Shown here: piece by piece, positions 38,719 to 51,193 of the stretch
Position numbering within the stretch: the first letter of the stretch is position 1
How the letters are laid out: the number at the start of each line of letters is the position of its first letter
Assembly: GCA_029961685.1 (NCBI GenBank)
Contig: JARWKL010000014.1
Location: 20,532,452 to 20,596,451, forward strand
Length of the DNA: 64,000 nt
Reading direction: 5' to 3'
Origin: Aristolochia californica
Taxonomy: Eukaryota; Streptophyta; Magnoliopsida; Piperales; Aristolochiaceae
Translations under genes and position numbers: made by a program
The notes under the pieces: model-generated
Seen by the model: the letters and a program-made list of their open reading frames with translations, nothing else
What the model was told of the DNA's origin: nothing
Databases searched by the model: none

Positions 38719-41700
38719 TCACTCACATTTATTATAGTTTTCAAATTCTTTTGCGTACATAAACTCAAAAATTTCCATTTTGTTGTGATCTATATTTTCC
38801 TTATCTTTTTGTTTACGAGAAAAATAGGAGAGTGAAAAACTCAAGTTTGAAAAAAAAAAAAATTGAACTTCCAAAATGGAAATGCACAATTGCTGAGAGA
38901 GATAATTATAAAAAGTATCAGTGATTTTTTAGGTCCACTTTTTGTAAAATAGGCAAAAAGGGGGTTGTTTGCCTCTGGTAAATATCCCACCGCACGTTGA
39001 CTTGAGAATTATAATTTTTTCTAGTCCTTGAAATTTTTGGGTCATTAGGACATTTGCATCTTCAACATGTTTCTGGCATGCATATCCACCACATTTAAAA
39101 CATGTTAGGATCAATTAGGAATCTCCTTCTTATAATATTCAACCAAGCTATCTGGGGTTGTACGAGTGGAATTTCTCAAACGTGGATAACAAAACTTTGG
39201 TGTTCATTTTTAGTGCGTGAAAATTATTTTCTTCACTAACATTTATTATAGTTTTCAAATTCTTTTGCATACATAAACTCTAAAATTTCCAATTTGTTGT
39301 GATGTATATTTGCCTTATCTTTTGGTTTACGAGAAAAATGGGAGAGTGAAAAACTCTTGCTTCAAAAAAAAAATTGAACTTCCAAAACGGAAATGCACAA
39401 ATGCTGAGAGAGATAATTCCAAAAAGTATTTGTGATTTTTTTGGTCCGCTTTTTGAAAAATAGGGAAAAAGTGGGTTGTCTTGCTCTGGTAAATATCCCA
39501 CTGCACGTTAACTTGAGAATTTTAATTTTTTCTACTCCTTGAAATTTTAGGATCATTAGGTAATTTGCATCTTCAACATGTTTCTGGCAGGCATATCCAC
39601 CACATTTAAAACATGTTAGGATCAATTAGGAATCTCTTTCATATAAAATGCCACCAAGCTATCTGGGGTTGTACAAGTGGAATATTCTCAACGTGGATAA
39701 CAAAACTTTGGTGTTCATTTTTAGTGTGTGAAAATAATTTTCTTCACTCACATTTATTGTAGTTTTCAAATTCTTTTGCATACATAAACTCTAAAGTTTC
39801 CATTTTGTTGTTATCTATATTTGCCTTATCTTTTTGTTCACTAGATAACTGGGAGAGCGAAAAACTCAAATTTGAAAAAAATAATTGAACATCCAAAAGG
39901 GAAAAATGCACAAATGCTGAGAGAGATAATTCCAAATAGTATCTATGATTTTTTAGGTCCGCTTTATGTAAAATAGGCAAAAAGTGGGTTGTTTGGCTCA
40001 AGTAAATATCCCACCATACGTTAACTTGAGAATTTTAATTTTTTCTACTCCTTGAAATTTTTGGATCATTAGATCATTTGCATCTTCAACATGTTTCTGA
40101 CATGCATATCCACCACATTTAAAACATGTTAGGATCAATTAGGAATCCCTTTCTTATAAAATTTCACCAAGCTATCTGTGGTTGTACTAGTGGAATTTCT
40201 CCAACGTGGATAACAAAACTTTTGTGTTCATTTTTAGTGCGTGAAAATTATTTTCTTCACTCATATTTATTATTGTTTTCAAATTATTTTGCTTACTTAA
40301 ACTCTAAAATTTCCATTTTGTTGTGATCTATGTTTGCCTTATCTTTTTGTTTACAAGAAAAATGGGAGAGCGAAAAACTCAAGTTTGAAAAAAAAATTGA
40401 ACTTCCATAATGGAAATGCAAAAATGCTGAGAGAGATAATTCCAAAAAGTATCGGTGATTTTTTTGGTCCACTTTTTTGTAAAATAGGCAAAAAGTGGGT
40501 TGTTTGGCTTTGGTAAATATCCCACCGCACGTAAACTTGAGAATTTTAATTTTTTCTACTCCTTGAAATTTTTGGATCATTAGGACATTTGCATCATCAA
40601 CATGTTTCTGGCATGCATATCCACCACATTTGAAACATGTTAGGATCAATTAGGAATCTCTTTCTTATAAAATTTTACCAAGCCATCAGGGGTTGTACTA
40701 GTGAAATTTCCCCAACGTGGATAAGAAAACTTTGTTGTTCATTTTTAGTGCGTGAAAATATTTTTGTTCACACACATTTATTGTAGTTTTCAAATTCTTT
40801 TGCATACATAAAATTAAAAATTTTCATTTTGTTGTGATCAATATTTGCCTAATCTTTTGTTTACGAGAAAACTGAGAGAGCGAAAAACTCATGTTTGAAA
40901 AAAATAATTGAACATCATAAATGGAAAAATGCACAAATGCAGAGAGAGATAATTCCAAAAATTATCTTTGATTTTTTAGGTCCTCTTTTCGTAAAATAGG
41001 CAAAAAGTGGGTTGTTTGGCTCTAGTAAATATCCCACTACTCATTAACTTGAGAATTTTAATTTTTTCTACTCCTTGGAATTTTTGGATCATTAGGTCAT
41101 TTGCATCTTCAACATGTTTCTGGCATGCATATCCACCACATTTAAAACATGTTAGGATCAATTAGGAATCTCTTTCTTATAAAATTCAACCAAGATATCT
41201 AGGGTTGTACTAGTGGAATTTCCCCAACATGGATAACAGAACTTTGGTTTTCATTTTTAGTGCATGAAAATAATTTTCTTCACTCCTATTTATTAAAATT
41301 TTCAAATACTTTTGTATACATAAACTCTAAAATTTCCATTTTGTTGCGATTTAAATTTTCCTTATATTTTTGTTCACAAGAAAACTGGTAGAGTGAAAAA
41401 CTCATGTTTGAAAAAAATAATTGAACATCCGAAATGGAAAAATGCACAAATGTTGAGAGAGATAATTCCAAACAGTATATGTGATTTTTTAGGTCCTCTT
41501 TTCATAAAATAGGCAAAAAGTGGGTTGTTTGGCTCTCGTAAATATCCCACCGGATGTTAACTTGAGAATTGTAATTTTTTCTTCTCCTTGAAATGTTTGG
41601 ATCATTAGGTCATTTGCATCTTCAACATGTTTCTGGCATGCATATCCACCACATTTAAAACATGTTTGGATCAATTAGGAATCTCTTTCTTATAAAATTC

Positions 41701-42303
41701 TACCAAGCTATCTGAGGTTGTACTAGTGGAATTTCCCCAATGTGGATAACAAAACTTTGGTGTTCTTTTTTAGTGCGTGAAAATAATTTTCTTCACACAT
41801 ATTTATTATAGTTTTCAAATTCTTTTGCATACATAAACTCTAAAATTTCCATTTTGTTATGATCAATATTTGCCTAATCTTTTGTTTACGTGAAAACTGG
41901 GAGAGCAAAAAACTCATGTTTCGAAAAAATAATTGAACATCATAAATGGAAAAATGCACAAATGCAGAGAGCGATAATTTGAAAAAGTATCTTTGATTTT
42001 TTAGGTCCGCTTTTCGTAAAATAGGCAAAAAGTGGGTTGTTTGGCTCTAGTAAATATCCCACCGCTCGTTAACTTAAAAATTTTAATTTTTCTACTCCTT
42101 GAAATTTTTGGATCATTAGGTCATTTGCATCTTCAACATATTTTTGGCATGCATATCCACCACATTTAAAACATGTTAGGATCAATTAGGAATCTCTTTC
42201 TTATAAAATTGCTCCAAGCTATCTAGGGTTGTACTAGTGGAATTTCCCCAACATGGATAACAGAACTTTGGTGTTCATTTTTAGTGCGTGAAAATAATTT
42301 TCT
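38719..42303 (+). repeat. Units F77-F83, broken third copy of the 7-unit repeat plus foreign-type units
   Basis: Units start at 38719, 39233, 39744, 40257, 40768, 41280 and 41793. F77 is type F, F78 type A, F79 a type B head on a type C tail, and F80 type D. F81 and F83 (1025 bp apart) resemble each other and F27, F30 and F42 (CATCATAAATGG). F82 resembles F35 (TCACTCCTATTT, CTGGTAGAGTG). These three interrupt the A-G order. No gene is supported. Confidence 0.85.
39161..39940 (+). repeat. Segment nearly identical to 35067-35846
   Basis: This is the partner of the 35067-35846 segment. Shared rare marks include CCAATTTGTTGTGATGTA, CTCTTGCTTCAAAAAAAAA, CCAAAACGGAAAT, GGTAATTTGC, GGCAGGCATATCC and CACTAGATAACTGG or TACTAGATAACTGG. 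The left edge lies in TGGAATTTCTCAAACGTGG and the right edge in the ATAATTCCAAA segment of F79. Confidence 0.9.
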
Positions 42304-44863
42304 TCACTCCTATTTATTATAGTTTTCAAATACTTTTGCATACATAAACTCTAAAATTTCCATTTTTTTGTGATCTATATTTGCCTTATCTTTTTGTTTA
42401 CGAGAAAACAGGGAGACCAAAAAACTCAAGTTTGAAAAAAAAATTGAACATCCAAAGTGGAAAAATAAACAAATGCTGAGCGAGATAATTCCAAATAGTA
42501 TCTGTTATTTTTTAGGTCCGCTATTATTAAAATAGGCAAAAATTGGTATGTTTGGCTCTGTTGAATATCCCACCGCACATTAACTTGAAAATTTTAATTT
42601 TTTCCACTCCTTGATAGTTTTGGATCATTAGGTCATTCGCATCTGCAACATATTTCTGACATGCATATCCACCACATTTAAAACATGTTAGGATCAATTA
42701 GGAATCTCTTTCTTATAAAATTCCACCAAGCTTTCTGGGGTTGTACTAGTGGAATTTTCCAACGTCGATAACAAAACTTTGGTGTTCATTTTTAGTGCGT
42801 GAAAATAATTTTCTTCACTCACATTTACAATAGTTTTCAAATTCTTTTTCCTTCATAAACTCTAAAATTTCCATTTTGTTGTGATCTATATTTGCCTTAA
42901 CTTTTTGTTTACGAGAAAAAAGGGAGAGCGAAAAACTCAAGTTTGAAAAAAAAAGTTGAACTTCCAAAATGGAAAAGCACAAATGCTGAGAGAGATAATT
43001 CCAAAAAGTATATGTGATTTTTTAGGTCCGCTTTTTGTAAAATAGGCAAAAAGGGGGTTGTTTTGCTCTGGTAAATTTCCCACCGCACGTTCACTTGAGA
43101 ATTTTAATTTTTTCTACTCCTTGAAATTTTTGGATCATTAGGACATTTGCATCTTCAACTTGTTTCTAGCATGCATATCCACCACATTTAAAAAATGTTA
43201 GGATCAATTAGGAATCTCTTTCTTATAAAATTCTACCAAGCTATCAGGGGTTGTACTAGTGGAATTTCCCCAGAGTGAATAAGAAAACATTTTTTTTTCA
43301 TTTTTAGTGCGTAAAAATAATTTTCTTCACTTACATTTATCATAGTTTTCAAATTCTTTTGCATACATAAACTCTAAATTTTCCATTTTGTTGTGATCTA
43401 TATTTGCCTTATCTTTTTGTTTACGAGAAAACTTGGAGAGCAAAAAACTCAAGTTTGAAAAAAATAATTGAACATCCAAAATGGAAAAATATACAAATGC
43501 TGAGACTGATAATTCCAAATAGTATCTGTGATTTTTTGGGTCCGCTTTTTGTAAAATAGGTCAAAAGTGGGTTGTTTGGCTCTTGTAAATATCCCGCCAC
43601 ACGTTAACTTGAGAATTTTAATTTTTTCTACTCCTTGAAATTTTTGGATTATTAGGTCATTTGCATCTTCAACATGTTTCTGACATGCATATCCACTACA
43701 TTTAAATCATGTTAGGATCAATTAGGAATATCTTTCTTATAAAATCCCACCAAGCTGTCTAGGGTTCTACTAGTGGAATTTCTCCAACGTGGATAACAAA
43801 AGTTTGGTGTTCATTTTTAGTGTGTGAAAATAATTATCTTCACTCACATTTATTATAGTTTTCAAATTCTTTTGCGTACATAAACTCAAAAATTTCCATC
43901 TTGTTGTGATCTACATTTTCGTTATCTTTTTGTTTACGAGAAAAATGGGAGAGTGAAAAACTCAAGTTTGAAAGAAAAAATTGAAATTCTAGAATGGAAA
44001 TGCACAATTGCTCGGAGAGATAATTCCAAAAAGTATTTGTGATTTTTTACGTCCACTTTTTGTAAAATAGGCAAAAAGTTGGTTGTTTTGCTCTGGTAAA
44101 TATCCCAGCGCACGTTGACTTGAGAATTTTAATTTTTTCTACTCCTTGAAATTTTTGGATGATTAGGTCATTTGAATCTTCAATATGTTTTTGGCATGCA
44201 TATCCACCACACTTAAAACATGTTAGGATCAGTTAGGAATCTCTTCCTATTAAAATTCCACCAAGCTATCTAGGGTTGTACTACTGGAATTTCCCCAACG
44301 TGGATAACAAAACTTTGTGTTAATTTTTATTGCGTGAAAGTAATTTTCTTCACTTACATTTATCATAGTTTTCAAATTCTTTTGCATACATAAAGTCTAA
44401 AATTTCCATTTTGTTCTGATCTATATTTGCCTTATCTTTTTGTTTACGAGAAAATTGGGAGAGCAAAAAACTCAAGTTTGAAAAAAAAAAATTGAACATC
44501 GAAAATGGAAAAATATACAAATGCTGAGACAGATAATTCCAGATAGTATCTATGATTTTTTTGGACCGGTTTCTGTAAAATAGGCAAAAAGTGGGTTGTT
44601 TGGCTTTGGTAAATATCCCACTGCACGTTAACTTGAGAATTTTAATTTTTTCTACTCCTTGAAATTTTTGGATCATTAGGTCATTTTCATCTTCAACATG
44701 TTTCTGACATGCATATCCACCACATTTAAAAACTGTTAGGATCAATTAGGAATCTCTTTCTTATAAAATTCTACCAAGCTATCAGGGGTTGTACTAGTGG
44801 AATTTCCCCAACGTGGATAAGAAAACTTTTTTGTTCATTTTTAGTGTGTGAAAATAATTTTCT
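42304..44863 (+). repeat. Units F84-F88, types C-D-E-F-G of the 7-unit repeat
   Basis: Units start at 42304, 42815, 43327, 43840 and 44350. In order they carry the C, D, E, F and G marks. The tail of F88 (CTATCAGGGGTTGTACTAG, GGATAAGAAAACTTTTTTG) is that of type D, so F88 looks like a G/D hybrid. This partial copy confirms the order of types independently of the first two copies. Confidence 0.85.
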
Positions 44864-47800
44864 TCATTCACATTTATTATAGTTTTCAAATTCTTTCGAA
44901 TACATAAACTCTAAAATTTCCATTTTGTTGTAATCTATATTTACCTTATATTTTTGTTTACGACAAAACTAGAAGAGCAAAAAACTCAAGTGTGAAAAAA
45001 AAACTGAACATGCAAAATGGAAAAAATGCACAAATGCTGAGAGAGATAATTCCAAAAAGTATCTATAATTTTTTAGGTTCGCTTTTTGTAAAATAGGCAA
45101 AAAGTGGGTTGTTTGGCTCTGGTAAATATCCCACTGCACGTTAACTTGAGAATTTTATTTTTTTCTAATCCTTGATTTTTTTGGATCATTAGGTCATTTG
45201 CAACTTTAACATGTTTCTGACATGCATATCCACCACATTTAAAATATGTTAGGATCAATTAGAAATCTCTTTCTTATAAAATTCCACCAAGCTATCTGGG
45301 GTTGTACAAGTGGAATTTCTCCAATGTGGAAAACAAAACTCTGGTGTTCATTTTTAGTGCGTGAAAATAATTTTCTTCACTCACATTTATTATAGTTTGC
45401 AAATTCTTTTGCATTTATAAACTCAAAAATTTCCATTTTGTTGTGATCTATATTTGCCTTATCTTTTTGTTTACGAGAAAAATAGGAGAGCGAAAAACTC
45501 AAGTTTGAAAAAAAAAATTGAACTTCCAAAATGGAAATGCACAATTGCTGAGAGAGATAATTCCAAAAAGTATCAGTGATTTTTTAGGTCCACTTTTTGT
45601 AAAATAGGCAAAAAGGGGGTTGTTTGGCTTCGGTAAATATCCCACCACACGTTAACTTGAGAATTATAATTTTTTCTAGTCCTTGAAATTTTTGGGTCAT
45701 TAGGACATTTGCATCTTCAACATGTTTCTGGCATGCATATCCACCACATTTAAAACATGTTAGAATCAATAAGGAATCTCTTTCTTATAATATTCAACCA
45801 AGCTATCTGGGGTTGTACGAGTGGAATTTCCCCAACGTGGATAAGAAAACTTTGGTGTTCATTTTTAGTGTGTCAAAATAATTTTCTTCACTCACATTTA
45901 TTATAGTTTTAAAATTTTTTTGCATACATTCGCTCTAAAATTTCCATTTTGTTGTGATCATTATTTGCCTTATCGTTTTGTTTACGAGAAAACTGGGAAA
46001 GCGAAAAACTCAAGTTTGAAAAAAAAAATTTAACATCCAAAATGGAAATGCACCAATGCTGAGATAGATAATTCCAAAAAGTATCTGTGATTTTTTAGGT
46101 CCACTTTTTGTAAAATAGGCAAAAAGTGGGTTGTTTTGCTCTGGTAAATAACTCATCGCGCGTTAACTGTAGAATTTTAATTTTTTCTACTCCTTGAAAT
46201 TTTTGGATCATTAGGTCATTTATATCTTCATCATGTTTCTAGCATGCATATCCACCACATTTAAAACATGTTGGGATCAATTAGGAATCTCTTTCTAATA
46301 AAATTCCACCAAGGTATCTGGGGTTGTACTAGTGGAATTTCCCCAACGTGGATAACAAAACTTTGGTGTTCATTTTTAGTGCGTGAAAATAAATTTCTTC
46401 TCTCCTATTTATTATAAGTTTCAAATTCTTTTGCATACATAAACTCTAAAATTTCCATTTTGTTGTGATCTATATTTTCCTTATCTTTTTGTTTGTGAGA
46501 AAACTGGTAGAGTGAAAAACTCAAGTTTGAAAAAAATAATTGAACATCCAAAATGGAAAAATGAAAAAATGCTGAGAGAGATAATTCCAAAAAGTATATG
46601 TGATTTTTTAGGTCCTCTTTTTTCGTAAAATAGGCAAAAAGCGGGTTGTTTGGCTCTGGTAAATATCCCACCGCACGTTAACTTGAGAATTTTAATTTTT
46701 TCTACTCCTTGAAATTTTTGGATCATTAGGTCATTTGCATCTTCAACATGTTTCTTGCATGCATACCCACCACATTTATAACATGTTAGGATCAATTAGG
46801 AATCTCTTTCTTGTAATATTCCACCAAGCTATCTGGGGTCTAACTAGTGGAATTTCCCCAACGAGGATAAGAAAACTTTGTTGTTCATTTTTAGTGCGTG
46901 AAAATAATTTTCTTCACTCATATTTACTATAGTTTTCAAATTCTTTTGCAAAATTTAACTCTAAAATTTCCTTTTTGTTGTGATCTATATTTGCCTTATA
47001 TTTATGTTTACGAGAAAACTGGGAGAGCGAAAAACTCAAGTTTGAAAAAAAAAATTGAACATGCAAAATGGAAAAAGGCACAAATGCTAAGAGAGATAAT
47101 TCCAAAAATTATCTATGATTTTTTAGGTCCTCTTTTTGTTAAATAGGCAAAAAGTGGGTTGTTTAGCTCAGGCAAATTTCCCAACGCACGTTAACTTGAG
47201 AATTTTAATTTTTTCTACTCCTTCAAATTTTTGGATCATTAGGTCATTTGCATTTTTAACATGTTTCTCGCATGCATATCCACCACATTTAAAACATGTT
47301 AGGATCAATTAGGTATCTCTTTCTTATAAAATTCCACCATGTTATCTTGGGTTGTACTAGTGGAATTTTCCCAACGTGGATAACAAAACTTGTTCATTTT
47401 TAGTGCGTGAAAATAATTTTCTTCATTCACATTTATTATAGTTTTCAAATTCTTTCAAATACATACACTCTAAAATTTCCATTTTGTTGTGATCTATATT
47501 TACCTTATATTTTTGTTTATGACAAAACAAGAAGAGCAAAAAACTCAAGTTTGAAAAAAAAATTGAACATGCAAAATGGAAAAAATGCACAAATGCTGAG
47601 AGAGATAATTCCAAAAAGTATCTATGATTTTTTAGGTTCGCTTTTTGTAAAATAGGCAAAAAGTGGGTTGTTTGGCTCTGGTAAATATCCCACTGCACGT
47701 TAACTTGAGAATTTTAATTTTTTCTAATCCTTGAAATTTTTTGATCATTAGGTCATTTGTATCTTCAACATGTTTCTAGCATGCATATCCACCACATTTA

Positions 47801-49473
47801 AAATATGTTAGGATCAATTAGGAATCTCTTTCTTATAAAATTCCACCAAGCTATTTGGGGTTGTACTAGTGGAATTTTCCCAACGTGGATAACAATACAT
47901 TGGTGTTCATTTTTAGTGCGTGAAAATAATTTTCTTTGCTCACATTTATTATTGGTTTCAAATTCTTTTCCATACATAAACTCTAAAATTTTCATTTTGT
48001 TGTGACCTATATTTGCCTTATCTTTTTGTTTACTAGAAAACTGGGAGTGCGAAAAACTCAAGTTTGAAAAAATAATTGAACATCCAAAATGGAAAAAAGC
48101 ACAAATGCCGAGAGAGATAATTCTAAAAAGTATCTGTGATTTTTTAGGTCCGCTTTTTGAAAAATAGGCAAAAAGTGGGTTGTTTGGGCCTGGTAAATAT
48201 CCCACTGCACGTTAACTTGAGAATTTTAATTTTTTCTACTCCATGAAATTTTTGGATCAATAGGTCATTTGCATCTTCAACATGTTTCTGGCTTGCATAT
48301 CCACCAGATTTAAAACATGTTAGGATCAATTAGGAATCTCTTTCTAATAAAATTCCACCAATCTATCAGGGGTTGTTCTTGTGGAATTTCCCTAACTTGG
48401 ATAACAAAACTTTGGTGTTCATTTTTAGTGCATGAAAATAATTTTCTTCACTCACATTTATTATAGTTTTAAAATTGTTTTGCATACATTAGCTCTAAAA
48501 TTTCCATTTTGTTGTGATCATTATTTGCCTTATCGTTTTGTTAACGAGAAAACTGGGAAAGCGAAAAACTCAAGTTTGAAAAAAAAAATTGAACATCCAA
48601 AATGGAAATGCACCAATGCTGAGGTAGATAATTCCAAAAAGTATGAGTGATTTTTTAGGTCCGCTTTTTGTAAAATAGGCAAAAAGTGGGTTGTTTTGCT
48701 ATGGTAAATAACTCACCGCGCGTTAAACTGTAGAATTTAAATTTTTTCTACTCCTTGAAATTTTTGGATCATTAGGTCATTTATATCTTCATCATGTTTC
48801 TGGCATGCATATCTACCACATTTAAAACATGTTAGGATCAATTAGGAATCTCTTTCTAATAAAATTCCACCAAGGTATCTGGGGTTGTACTAGTGGAATT
48901 TCCCCAACGTGGATAACAAAACTTTGGTGTTCATTTTTAGTGCATGAAAATAATTTTCTTCACTCCTATTTATTATAAGTTTCAAATTCTTTTGCATACA
49001 TAAACTCTAAAATTTTCATTTTGTTGTGATCTATATTTTCCTTATCTTTTTGTTTAGAAGAAAACTGGTTGAGTGAAAAACTCAAGTTTGAAAAAAATAA
49101 TTGAACATCCAAAATGGAAAAATGCACAAATGCTGAGAGAGATAATTCCAAAAAGTATATGTGATTTTTTAGGTCCTCTTTTTTCGTAAAATAGGCAAAA
49201 AGCGGGTTGTTTGGCTCTGGTAAATATCCCACCACACGTTAACTTGAGAATTTAATTTTTTCTACTCCTTGAAATTTTTGGATCATTAGGTCATTTGCAT
49301 CTTCAACATGTTTCTTGCATGCATACCCACCACATTTAAAACATGTTAGGATCAATTAGGAATCTCTTTCTTGTAATATTCCACCAAGCTATCTAGGGTT
49401 GAACTAGAGGAATTTCCCCAACAAGGATAACAAAACTTTGGTGTTTATTTTTAGTGCGTGAAAATAATTTTCT
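44864..49473 (+). repeat. Units F89-F97, 5-unit higher-order period
   Basis: Units start at 44864, 45377, 45888, 46399, 46914, 47423, 47936, 48448 and 48960. F89/F94, F91/F96 and F92/F97 are close pairs, each 2559-2561 bp apart. Marks are GACAAAAC with TTTACCTTATATTTTTG (F89/F94), GATCATTATTTGCC with GCACCAATGCTGAG and the CGCGCGTTAA segment (F91/F96), and CTCTTTTTTCGTAAAATAGG with TTTCTTGCATGCATACCC (F92/F97). F90 and F95 do not match: F90 resembles F77 and F95 resembles F37 and F57. Confidence 0.87.
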
Positions 49474-50299
49474 TCACTCACATTTATTATAGTTTCAAAT
49501 TCTTTTGAATGCATAAAATCTAAATTTTCCATTTTGTTGTGATCTATATTTGCCTTACTTTTTGTTTACGAGAAAAAAGGGAAAGAGAAAAACTCAAGCT
49601 TGAAAAAAAAATTGCACATAGAAAATGGAAATGCACAATTGTTGAGAGAGATAATTCCAAAAAATTATATGTGTTTTATTCTGTCCGCTTTTTATAAAAT
49701 AGGCAAAAAGTTGGTAGTTTGGCTCTGGTAAATATCCCACCGCACGTTAACTTGAGAATTTTAATTTTTTCTACTCTTTGAAATTTTTGAATCATTAGGT
49801 CATTTGCATCTTCAACATGGTTCTGGGATACATATCGACTACAATTAAAACATGTTAGGATCTATATTTGCCTTATCTTTTTGTTTACAAGAAAACCGGG
49901 AGAGTTAAAAACTCTAGTTTTAAAAAAAAATTGAACATCAGAAATGGAAATACACAAATACTGAGAGAGATAATTCCAAAAAGTATTTGTGATTTTTTAT
50001 GTCCTCTTTTTGTAAAATACGTAAAAAGTGGGTGGTTTGGCTTTGGAAAATATCCCACCTCACGTTAACTTGAGATTTTAATTTTTTCTACTCCTTGAAA
50101 TTTTTGGATCATTACGTCATTTGCATCTTTAACATGTTTCTGGCATGCATATCAACCACATTTGAAACATGTTAGGATCAATTAGGAATCTCTTTATTAT
50201 AAAATTCCACCAAGCTATCTGGGGTTGTACTACTGGAATTTCCCCAACATGGATAACAAACCTTTTGTGTTCATTTTTAGTGCATGAAAATAATTTTCT
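49474..50299 (+). repeat. Two truncated units F98 and F99 joined at GATC (826 bp)
   Basis: F98 runs normally to CATGTTAGGATC at about 49862, then continues with TATATTTGCCTTATC, which belongs about 70 bases into a unit. About 196 bases are missing across the F98/F99 boundary. GATC is present at both positions in a normal unit, so the break fits recombination at a four-base match. Similarity to the consensus is lower here than elsewhere. Confidence 0.9.
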
Positions 50300-51193
50300 T
50301 CACTCACATTTATTGTAGTTTTCAAATTCCTTTGCATACATAAACTCTAAACTTTCCATTTTGTTGTGATCTATATTTGCCTTATCTTTTTGTTTACGAG
50401 AAAACTAAGAGAGTGAAAAACTCAAGTTTGAAAAACAAATTGGACATTCAAAATGGAAATGTACAAATGCTGAGAGAGATAATTCCAAAAAGTATCTATG
50501 ATTCTTTGGTCCGCGTTTTGTAAAATAGGCAAAAAGTGGGTTGTTTGGCTAAGGTAAATATCACACCGCACGTTAACTTGAGAATTTTAATTTTTTCTAT
50601 TCCTTGAAATTTTTGGATCATTAGGTCATTTGCATCTTCAACTTGTTTCTGGCACGCATATCCAGCACATTTAAAACATGTTAGGATCAATTATCAATCT
50701 CTTTCTTATAAAATTCCACCAAGCTATCTGGGGTTGTACTAGTGGAATTTCCCCAACGTGGATAACAAACCTTTTGTGTTCATTTTTAGTGCATGAAAAT
50801 AATTTTCTTCACTCACATTTATTGTAGTTTTCAAATTCTTTTGCATACATAAACTCTAAAATTTCCATTTTCTTGTGGTCTATGCCTTATGTTTTTGTTT
50901 ACGAGAAAACTGGAAGAGAGAAAAACTCAAGTTTGAAAAAAAAATTGAACATCCAAAATGGAAATGCACAAATGCTGAGAGAGATAATTCCAAAAAGTTT
51001 CTATGAATTTTTAGGTCCACGTTTTTTAAAAACGACAAAAAGTGGGTTGTTTGGCTCTGTTAAATATCCCACCACACTTTAACTTGAGAATTTTAATTTT
51101 TTCTACTCCTTGAAAATTTTGGATCGTTAGGTCTTTTGCATTTCAACATCTTTCTCACACGCAGATCCAACACATTTAAAACATGTTAGGATC
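50300..51193 (+). repeat. Units F100 and partial F101 next to the orientation switch
   Basis: F100 is 509 bp (50300-50808). F101 runs from 50809 for 385 bases and stops at GGATC where the array turns round. Both have the short GGAAATG form typical of the inverted array, and both share TAACAAACCTTTTGTG or a neighbouring copy of it. No gene is supported. Confidence 0.9.

Larger units (their letters stand above)
1..51193 (+). repeat. Satellite array, forward orientation, ~511 bp units F1-F101
   Basis: The sequence is a head-to-tail tandem array. Each unit opens with TCACTCACATTTATTATAG and carries the same ordered landmarks: GCATACATAAACTC, GTTTACGAGAAAAC, an A-run, CATCCAAAATGGAAA, GCTGAGAGAGATAATTCC, GGGTTGTTTGGCTC, GTTAACTTGAG, CATTAGGTCATTTGC, GGCATGCATATCCACC, AACATGTTAGGATC, TATAAAATTCCACC, GTACTAGTGGAATTTCC and CAACGTGGATAAC. 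Typical units are 508-516 bp, most often 511-513. Shorter or longer units are listed separately. No foreign DNA interrupts the array. The sequence is AT-rich, with long A and T runs. I do not recognise the family. A role in centromeric or other heterochromatin is inference from structure only. Confidence 0.97.
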
